Source: Rotaria sordida (lineage: Eukaryota > Rotifera > Eurotatoria > Philodinida > Philodinidae). From it: a stretch of 64,000 bases of DNA. Shown here one piece after another: positions 50,101 through 62,100 of the stretch. Below the pieces are notes generated by a model. The model had not been told where the DNA came from and made no database searches. It saw only the letters and a program-made list of their open reading frames with translations. Numbering within the stretch: position 1 is the first letter of the stretch; every line of letters starts with the position of its first letter. The translations under genes and the position numbers were made by a program. The stretch is from positions 100,215 to 164,214 of the forward strand of contig CAJNOL010000309.1 in assembly GCA_905250125.1 (NCBI GenBank). Reading direction: 5' to 3'.

Positions 50101-53100
50101 TTCTTTATTTAAAATGAAATTAATTTTTAAAATATATTTATTTTAGAAATTGACGGATCATCGGATGAAGGAAGAACTATAGCTATTGATGATACGGAGT
50201 TTTATAATTGTCAAGCAACAACTCCTCCTGAACTTGGGTAGAAGAATTTTTTTTTTCATTTTTGAATATTATCATACTTATTTATTTTGTTTATCATTAG
50301 TTTACCAGTTGATTGTACATTTGAACAAGGTTGGTGTAATTTTTTTCATGATGATGCTGCGAATTTTAAATGGGAACGTACAAATACAGGAACAGTCTCA
50401 TCAAATACAGGACCAGGCTTTGGTATTAATAAAAAAAAAATTTTTTTTGTTTTCTTATACTAATCAATTATCTTATAGATCATACAACTGGTTCAGGCTT
50501 TTATGTATTTATCGAAGCATCTTATCCAAGGTAAGCGAGAATCAATGATTTGTGAAACACGATTTAAAAGGAATGTTGAAGTATAGAAGTAGATATTTCG
50601 ATTCCTACAGACGATGATAGACGTTATTGATATACAATCAAAGACCGTATATCAATGGTGTCTAATTGTAATACACGAAGTACTTTCTTATTGCATTTTT
50701 GGAGTATTAAACAAAATGATGGTAAAGAAATATGTTCAAAAGTTTATAGAATAAAGCAATCTCCCTCTAATTAATATTAGCAGCTACATCGTGTTTCACA
50801 TTTTAATTCCATAGGAATTGCGTTAACAGCTTTACATATATATATATTTCTAACTATAAAAAATCTTTGTTTTTTTATAGAGTACCAGGTGATCGTGCTC
50901 GAATGATCTCAGCATTACAAAATCCATCTTCTATTCCTCGTTGTTTAACATTCTGGTAAAATTTGAAATTATTATTTAAATCAAATTAATAGAAATTTTT
51001 ATCTAGGTATCATATGTATGGTGTTGATATTGGTACATTAAATACATTTGTTCAAACTGTACCAACAAGTTTAAGTGCTATATCATCAACACTTGTATGG
51101 ACTAAATCTGGTACACAAGGTAATCAATGGCGTCGTGCAACACAAACATTATATAATCTTAATGTAACTGATATGTATGGTTGGCGTATTGTATTTGAAG
51201 GTGTTGTTGGAAAAGGTTATTTTGGTGATATTGCACTTGATGATATATTTCTAAGTGAATCAGCATGTCCACCTAGTCGAATTTGTAATTTTGAACTTAA
51301 TTTATGTGAGTTTCAACCTAGTCCTGATAATAGTTGGAAACTACAACAAGCAACTAATTTATCATATTTTATTAATGCTGATCATACATCATCAACATCA
51401 CTTGGATATTTTGCAATGTCTACTCAAGATAATGCTAAGTAAGATTTAAAATATTTATTGTAATTTCATATTTTATTGTATTTTTATTGAATAGACTTCG
51501 AAGTCGACAATATACAAATGTTGGTGATGAATGTTTACAATTTTGGTATTTTATCAATGGTCCAGATGGAACAACTGGTAAATTAAATGTTGCTAAACAA
51601 AATAGTGATTCACAAGTAGAAATGAATCTTTGGTCAAATGATATCTATGAAAATGCATGGCGTTATGGACAAGTTTCAGTTAATGGTGGTACTAGTTCAT
51701 TTGTTACATTATTTCAAGCATTAAAATCATCTCAAGATGTTGTTATTGGTATTGATGATGTTATACTTACTCTTGGCTTTTGTCCATCACCAATAAATTG
51801 TGATTTTGAAAGTGGTGATATTTGTAGTTGGACACAATTAAAAGATGATGATTTTGATTGGTTACTTCAAACAGGTGAAACAGATTCATTTGGTACTGGA
51901 CCGATTGTTGGTAAGAATTTTAATATAAAATCATAAAGTTTTTTTCTTTTTTACATTTAATTTTTCTTGTTCTTTTTAGATCATACAACTAATTCAGCAC
52001 AAGGACATTATATTTTTATTGAATCATCAATTCCAGCTAAACCAAATGATACAGCTCGAATAATAAGTGAACATTTAATAATAGGACAAGGTTGTTTTTC
52101 ATTATGGTATCATATGTATGGTCCAGATATTGGTTCATTAATTATTTATACAAGTATAAAATCAAAACCAATGACTGAAGTTTATCGAATAAATGGAGAA
52201 CAAGGTAATCAATGGAATAAATTAAATGTTGATATTGGTGCAACTTTACAAAATCAAGAATGGGTGCGAATTATTGTTGAAGGTGTTGTTGGAGAAGGTT
52301 ATCAAGGTAGAACAAAATTTTCTTTATTAATAATTTTTCTTATATATATGTGAAATACGATCTAAAAGAAATGTTAAAGTATAGGGGTAAAAATTTGACT
52401 CCCCCGTCCCACAGATTGTGACAGACACCAGTCAGAGGTCAGCACACATTGTACACCAATAACATCTCGTTATAATATATGAACCGCTTCCTTCTTGCAT
52501 TACTGAAAAATTAAGTAAAAGAATGATGAAGCAGAATGAAACAATCTTTCTATGATTAGCAAGAGTATCTACATTCTATTTCACGTCTAAATCTCGCACG
52601 GATTGTGATAACAGCTTTTTATTTCTTATTTAAGGTGATATCTCTATTGATGATCTTGCTTGGTCACCTAATGCTACATGTGCAACAACAGAAACAACAA
52701 CAACACCAAGTGGACCTGTTACACCAACAACTTATCGTATGTATAAATATATTTAAGAAAAATTGATGATATTTTTCTTTTATTTAACTTAGCACTGACG
52801 ACATATGATTGTGATTTTGAATGTAATTGTACATGTAATTGGAAACATGATGATACAACAAACTTTAAATGGAGTGTTAGAAAAGGTTCAACATTGACTG
52901 CTAATACAGGACCTGATGGTGATCATACAACAGGATCAAGATTGGGTTATTTTATATATATTGAAACAAGTTTACCAGCAAAATTTAATGATACAGCTCG
53001 TTTAATTAGTCCTGATTTAATTGCTACAAATGATGAACAATGTTTTCGATTTTATTATCATATGTATGGATCAGATGTCTATCGATTAAATGTTTATGCA

Positions 53101-56100
53101 CGAATTAGTAAGTTTAATTTATTTTTTACAAATTTAATTTATTAATTTATTTTTTGTTTTATTTTAGATGGAAATCTTGGTAAAGCTCTATGGCAAAAAG
53201 AAGGCAATCAAGTAATAAAATAATTTATTGTCGAATATTTATATATATATATATATATATATTGGTTTTTTTAGGGTAATCAATGGTTATTTGGTCGTAT
53301 ATCATTACGTGGTAATATTGAACAAACAATTGGTCAACCATATCAATTAGTTGTAGAAGGTATTGTTGGTAAAAGTATTCTAGGTGATATTAGTGTTGAT
53401 GATCTTGCTGTTAATCAAGGACCTTGTCCAGTATCAAGTAAAATTGAAATCTTATTTTACTTTTTTTTGGTATAGAAATTTTTCTTTCTTCTCTTTTAGC
53501 TGTATGTGATTTTGAAAGTAGTGATCTATGTAGTTACGTTAATGATCCAACAAATACAATTGATTGGAAACGTTCTCAAGCTGGAATCGATCCAACATTA
53601 CCATCTGTTGATGTTACTTATAGTTCATCACATGGACATTTTATGTTATTAAAATCAGATAAAGGATTACAACCAGTAAATGGTCGTCTTGTAACTCTAA
53701 ATTTTCCTGATACAAGTGGTTCATGTATACGATGGTATATGTTATTACAAAATTCAGCAGAATTATATATTCGAACTTTTGCATTTGGTTCACTAAATCC
53801 AAATATTCTTTATAGTGTTCGTGGTACACAAGGTAATCAATGGAAATTAGCACAAATAACAGTCAAAAGTGGATCACCTTATCAAGTAGCATTTGAAGGT
53901 GTTTTAAATAATGCAAATAATACATTAGATTCTATAGCTATTGATGATGTTGAAATAAGATCTGGTGTATGTGATGGATTAGGATCATGTGATTTTGAAA
54001 AAGGTTTATGTGGTTTTCAAAATCTTAAAGCTGATTTTGATTGGAAACGAACATCTTATAATGCTGAAATATATCTGGCACCACAAATTGATCATACAAC
54101 AAATAGTCGAGCAGGTTTGATTTAAGAAAATCGATATTTTAAACAATATTAATACTTTATTGTTTTTATTTAGGATTTTATTTATGGATGGATCGTCGAC
54201 AAACAGTTCAAGGTAGAAAAGCTCGAATTGAATCTGAACTTATGTTAGTTGATATACGATGTATATCATTTTGGTATTATATGAATAATACTGTTGGTGC
54301 TCAATTAAATGTTTATATACGTGATCCACGTTCAGATACTTATAGTTTAATTTGGTCAACAGATCAAATTCATGGATCATTCTGGGTTTTACAAGAAATA
54401 ACTGTTCGACCAAATATGACAGTTTATGGAACAAATCAATTTACAATTGTTTATGAAGCTGTTGTTGGATCAAAGACTGGTGGTATGTATTAGACAAAAA
54501 ACAAAAACAAAAAACTTTGTTTTAATTTATATGAATGTATTATTTTAGATTTGGCTATTGATGATTTAAGTACACGATCAGGAAGTTGTCTATCAACAAC
54601 ACCACCTCAAAACATGTATCAATGTCTTGATGGAACACTTATTGCAAAAACAAAAGTGAGTTTTATTTTAAACAAAAGAAAAAGAAAACAAAACTAAAGA
54701 GATGTATATAAAATTATAATTTTTTTTGTTTTTTTAAGGTATGCGATTTTATTGTTGATTGTAAAGGTGGTGATGATGAACGTTTATGTGGTAATTGTAC
54801 ATTTGACGATAAAACTAATTCTTTATGTGGTTGGACTGATGTTAGTAAAGGTTCATTTATGTGGAAACGTGGTTCAAATGGAACATTCGTTGGAACAAAT
54901 CCAAGACCAACAGTCGATCATACAACATATAGTTCTAATGGTAATTATATATATTTAACATCAGCCAATGGAACTACACCAGATTCACCAGCACGTTTGA
55001 TAACACCTGTTCTTCGTGAAGCAAGTTCAACATGTCTTCTTGAATTTTGGGTTTATTTAACTGGTTTGTCATCAAATCAATTAAATGTTATGTTATTAAC
55101 TGGTAATCAAATTGAACGAGCAACATTACAACGATTTCATTATCATACAATGACTAATTGGACAAAAGTAAATATTGAAATTGGTCGTGTTGATGTACCA
55201 TTTCAAATAGCATTTGATTCACAACGTTCAATAACATGGGGATCGGTTGCTATTGATGATACAAAAATACTTCGTTGTCATTTACCACCAATTGTTAATC
55301 CAAATCAATGTCAAGGAGCAGATCGATTTCTATGTTCACGTGGTTCATGTATAGCAAAATCTCGTCTTTGTGATTTAACAGATGATTGTGGTGATGATTC
55401 AGATGAATCAAGTCGTTTATGTGCATCATATCAAACATGTACATTTGATATATCATTCTGTGATTGGACACATGATAATACAACGGAATTTAAATGGTTA
55501 TTAGTTAAAGGATTATCACCATCTGATGAAACAGGCGTATGACTTTTTTTTTTCGATTTGACTTTTAATTTAATAAATTAAAATTTTTGTTTTTGTAGCC
55601 AAATCGTGATCATACAACTGGTTATGCAACAGGTCAATATGCTCTTATTGAAGCATCATATCCACAAAAAACAGGAGATAAAGCACGTTTAATAAGTCGA
55701 ACATTTCAACCAAATACAACACAATGTCGTATGATATTTTATTATCATATGTTAGGTGAAGATATGGGTCAATTAAATGTTTATGTACGATTTTATTCAA
55801 ATGGTCCATTACAAAAGATCTATGGTGTCTCAGGTAAATTTAATAGAATTTTGTTGTCTATTTTTCTCTTATAAATCATTTATATAATTTTTTTTTATTT
55901 AGGTGACCGAGGAAATGCATGGATTCGACATGAATTAAGATTAGATTATACAATACCATTTCAAGTATTAATTGAAGGTGTAGTAGGAGTAGGTTATTTG
56001 AGTGATATTGGTCTTGATGATACAGTATTTACACCTGAATGTGAACCTTATGCATCATCAGAATTACCTATGGCAACAATGACAACAACAACAGCTGCAC

Positions 56101-59100
56101 CAAAACCCTGTCCTATAGCCGAACAATATCGTTGTGCTGGAACTGATATATGTATTGATAAAGAGAGGGTAATCATTTTTTTTTTTCTTTTAATAAGATT
56201 TTATTTTATATATAACAAAATGATATTATTTTAGATTTGCGATTTTACTGTTGATTGTCCTGATGGATCTGATGAAGTATGAAAAACAACGAAAAAAAAA
56301 ATTTTTTTTCTATAAATTCATATTTACTTTTTTTTTTCAGGATCAATGTGGTCCATGTAATTTCGAAAAAGGTTTGTTTATATGAAACAAAATAATAAGC
56401 ATAGAATGAATTATTTTTTTTTTGTTATAAAAGATGACTGTGGTTGGGAAGATATATCATGGGGTTATTATTCATGGTCTCGAATGCAAGCAAGTAATGC
56501 TATAGCTAGTTCACCTAAAGCACCTGGTTTCGATCATACACTTAATAATCCAACAGGATGGTATTAATAGTTAAAGTTATTTAGAAAGACTCTTAATAAT
56601 TATATTTTTTACATAGGTATATACATGTTGCTGGTGATATGGGTGATTTCTATGAGCTTGCTGACTTACGTAGTCCATCATTACCTGCATCAAGTTCTGA
56701 CTGTCAAATAATATTTTATTATTGGCTTGTTGGTAATAGTACTGGTACACTTGAATTGTATTCATCAATAAATCACACAACACTTTGGTCAAGATCTAGT
56801 GCACCAGCTAATCGTTGGAATCGAGCTACTGTTAATGTTGGTGCTAATCCAGCTGGATGGAGATTATTTTTTGAACTTGAACCTAATATGGACTTTTTTG
56901 GAGCTTGGACAGATGATGTTGCTATTGATGATATATCATTTTCACAATGTACTCTGAATCGATCACGACATATACTTGATTGTGATTTTGAAATGGATCT
57001 TTGTTCATGGGAAACAAATGGTTTAGCTGATTTTAATTGGACACGAACATCATCAACAACACCATCGATTGATACTGGTCCATCTGGTGATCATACAACA
57101 GGTACAGGCTATTATATTTATATTGAAGCTAGTGCTCCACAAAAACCTGGTGATCGAGCTTGGCTTGCAAGTCCATCAATACCACCAACAACAGCAAGTT
57201 GTCTTGTTTTCTATTATCATATGTAAGAATAATGGGTTTTAAATTTTATTTTTTAATGTTTTGTTGTTTTTTTTTTTGAAAAATTAGGTTCGGAGCTGAT
57301 ATTCGTACATTAAATGTTATATTACAAACATCAGTGTCAAACACAACTATATTTACACGAAATGGACCACAAGGAAATATATGGAAAAAAGGAGAAGCAG
57401 ATTTTCGAAGTACACTTTCACATAAAATTATATTCGAAGGCACTGGTAAGTTTAGAGAATCATCAATTACAAATCAAAAATATAAAACGAAAAAAAAAAC
57501 AAAACTTAAATTGTTTGATTTATTTAGTTGGAAACAGTTGGGATGGTGATATAGCACTTGATGATATTCAACTCATTTATGGTAATTGTCCAAGAACAAT
57601 AAGTGAATGTACATTTGAACATGGATTATGTGATGGTTGGGAAAGTGGTACTGAAGGTGATTTTGATTGGTCTCGTGGTCGAAATGGTTCAACACCAAGT
57701 GGTACACCTACTGTTGGTTCGTATTCATTTATTTATAAGAAAAAAGAACCTATATATATTATTATTATATTTGAAAAATCTAGATCATACATATTCATCA
57801 GCTGTGGGACATTTTCTTTTTGTTAATGCAACTGGTCGTAGTCAGAGTGATGAAGCTCATCTTATATCACCAAGTTATACAGGTAGTCAACCAAGATGTT
57901 TACGTTTGTGGTATCATCTTTATGGAGTTGGACAAGGTACATTACAAATACAACAAAAACCTGAAATCGGTCGAGCACGAACAATATGGACGAAATCAAA
58001 TGATCAAGGTGAAATATATTTATTTAGGTTTTTTTTTTATAATTAAATTTATGATTTTTGTTTTAGATAATATCTGGCGTCAAGTACGTATTACTATTCC
58101 ACCATTACTTGGTCAGAGTACATATAGAATTCGTATTGTTGGTATTATTGGTGCAAAACCAACTGGAGGTGAGAATTATTTTTTTTTTTTTGTGTGTTTT
58201 GATGAGATTTTTATTTTTAATTCATATTCTATTTGTTAGATATGGCTATTGATGATATATCAAGTATTGAAGGTGAATGTCCTGGTACAGAAGTTTGTAC
58301 ATTTGAAGAAGATCTTTGCAATTGGATTAATGGACAAAATGGTGTTGTTGATGATTTTGATTGGTTACGTAATTCTGGTTCAACACCAAGTGTTGGTACA
58401 GGTCCAAGTATTGATCATACATTAGGAACACCCGCTGGAATGTATTTATATATTGAAGCAAGCAGTACATTTATTGCAGCTGCAAAAGCATGGCTAATTT
58501 CTGAACATTATGATTCTGGTACATATTGTTTGGTATTTTGGTATCATCTTAATGGACTCGATATTGGTGCATTAAATGTATATACACGTATTGGAACATC
58601 GGCACCACAACTTGAATGGACGTAAGAAGAGATATTTTTGTCATTTTTGTCATTGTTTTAACATTATATGAATTATTTTATTTATAGTTTAAATGGTAAT
58701 CATGGTGATCTATGGCGAATGGGAGCAATTAATGTTAATATGGGAAATGAATTTTATTTCATTATCGAAGGTAGAAAAAAAAAAAAGAAAAAGAAAAATT
58801 AATAAAACTAAATTATATTTTACTCTTCAAAAAGGTACTCATGGTGGAAGTTATCTTGGTGACATAGCAATTGATGATCTTCTTGTATTACCAAATTCAC
58901 ATTGTACAATTCCAACAACACCATCAACAACAACCACAACAGTAACACCTGGTCGATATACACCATTATCATGTAATTTTGAAAATGATACATGTAAATG
59001 GACACATGATTTTACAGTATCTGGTAGATGGACACGACGTCAAGGTCAAACAAATGGTCCTCAATATGGTAAGAAATATAAATACATTTATGATTTATTT

Positions 59101-62100
59101 CAAATATTTATTTTATATAGATCATACATTACAAACTGAAGATGGTTGGTTTATTGATACATCAAATTTACAGAGTAATCAAACAGCACGTTTAATTAGT
59201 ACAATGACAACAATAACAACTCGTGGTTTATGTTTGCGATTTTGGTATCGTGCATTTGGTTCAAAACAAGGAAAATTAAATTTATTACAAAGAGCATCAT
59301 CTGAACAAAATGCAACATTAGTTTATAGTACACAACCAAATCTTGATATTGATTGGCGTGAAGCTATTGTTTATCGACAAACATTAGGCAATTATCAATT
59401 TATACTTGAAGCTATTGTTGGTAATAGACTTGCTGATTCAGATAATATAGCTATTGATGATATAACAACAAATGAAGGTATGTTATAGAATATGAAAAAT
59501 AAAATAAAAATGAATTCTTGTTTTTTTTTTTCTTTCTTAGGTCCATGTCCAATACAGAGATCTTGTGATTTTGAATCACAAGATATATGTGGTTATGTTA
59601 ATGATCCATCAGGTAATTTTAATTGGACTCGTTATCGAGGTCAAACAAGTAGTACGAGTACTGGTCCACCATATGATCACACAACATTTACAAAAGAAGG
59701 TATAGAAAACATCAAAAATAAAAAGACATAAAAATTAATTAAACATAAATTTTTCTTTTAATTTAGGTTATTATATGTATATTGAAACAAGTGCACCACG
59801 TAAGCCAGGTGATATAGCTCGTTTAATTAGTCCAGTATTTCCTGCATCAAAAGAATATAATTGTTTACAATTTTATTATCATCAATATGGAGTAGATATT
59901 GGTGCATTCAATGTTTATAAACGTGATGTTGGTGGTTCATTAAATCCATTACAAATTTTTAGTTCACAAGGAAATCGTTTTGATGAATGGCATGTTATGG
60001 AAATAAATCTTGTAGCATCAAAACCTTATGCTATTATATTCGAAGGTGTTGTTGGAAAGAGTTTTTCAGGAGTAAGTCTTTTTTGTTTTCTTTTTTGTTA
60101 AAAATCTTTTATTTAAATATGAAATTTTTTTGTTTTTTTTGTAGGATATTGCTATTGATGATGTTCTAATTAAAGAACGACCTTGTCCATTAGTTGGTAA
60201 TTGTGATTTTGAACATAGCATGTGTACATATAAAAATTCTGAAAAAAATCGTGAAATGGATTGGGTACGAATGCGTAGTGATGCTGGTGATAATACAATG
60301 GGAACTAAATTTGGAACATATCTTGCATTTGATATGACACCAACAACTATAGCATCAAGTCGTGCTTTACTTATATCACCTGATTTAGATAATACAGCAC
60401 AATATTGTTTTCAATATTATTATAAACGTCAAGGTGATGGTCAAGGTTCTTTAACAATTAATCGACAAACATTTGCTAATACAACTGCACGTTATGTATT
60501 AGTTAAACATGAAGGTAATGATTTTCCAAATGAATGGAAAATTAATCAAATTCCACTTAATCCATTATTAAATCAAACATCAAATGTCTATCGTTTATTA
60601 TTTGAAGCTATTAGTATAAGTGGTGTTGGTCGTTTAATGCTTGATGATCTTGAAATTATTAATGGACCATGTCCACCATTACCAAATAATTGTTCAATTC
60701 AATGTGATACATCGACTGGTACAAGACAATGTATACCAACAAATCAAATATGTGATTTTAATCTAGATTGTCTTAATGGTGATGATGAACGTTTATGTGG
60801 TTATGATTGTACTTTTGAAAGTGGTCAATGTAATTATACTGATCCATCAGCAGGTGCATATAAATGGCGACGACAACGTGCAGGTCTTTCAGGACCATCT
60901 ATTGATCATACAACTTTATCAGCAAATGGTTTTTATATGATTGTAGCAGTAAATAATGGTACAATTGATGAACGAGCACATTTACTTTCACCATTACTTC
61001 AACAATCATCAACAACATGTGAATTAACATTTTATTATCATATGGCAGGAACAAATGTTGGTCGTCTTGAAATTTTACTTCTGCAAAGTTCAGAAAAAAG
61101 TCGTATATGGTCAATTGAAGGTACTCAAACTAATCGATGGCATAAAGGTATTGTTAAAATAGGTCGTTTATATCGTCCATTCCGAATTCGTTTTGATGCA
61201 AGAAAAACAGCAACAGCATTAGCTGATATAACAATAGATGATATTCAATGGATTGGTTGTAATTTACCAATAATTAATAATGAAACAGAAGCATGTACTA
61301 CTAATCAATTTCAATGTAAACGTGGCGGTTGTATTGATCAAAATCGTGTATGTGACTATACAGATGATTGTGGTGATATGAGTGATGAAGATAATTCAAC
61401 TTGTTCAAGACCTATTGTTATACCAGGGTAAATTATTATATAACACAAAAAAAAAAAATAGAAAATTATTTTTTGTCTGTGTTTACTTTTATTTTAGATG
61501 TGACTTCGAAACAAATCTATGTAAATTTGTAAGTTTATCTAATCAGCAACTTCAATTTGAACGTGCACGTGCTGATCAAATACTTCATGATTATGCACCT
61601 GAAAGAGATCATACATTAAATAATTTAGCTGGTTCTTTTATTTATGTTAATACAATTGGTCAACCACCAAATAGTTTAGCTCATATAAGATCATCGAGAT
61701 TTGTTCCATTGACTGGTTGTAAAGTACGATTTTATTATTATATGAATAGTGCAACAAATCCTGGTCAATTAACATTTATGGTTAGAAATCAAACAGCAGG
61801 ATTAACAACAAATCTATGGTCAACATCGAAAGTAATTGGTGATCATTGGGAAAGACAAGAATTATTATTACCAACAGGATCATTATTTGAATTATTAATT
61901 GAAGTTAAAAGTTTAGAAGGTGGTGGTGGTGGTTTTATTGCTTTAGATGATATATCATTTTCATCACAATGTAACAATTCAAATGCAGCATTACCTTATG
62001 GTACAACACCTAAACCAAATGGAACATTAACAACACCTGCACCATGTACATATAGATGTAATGATGGTACTTGTATTGGAAAAGAAAAGGTAAAAAAAAA

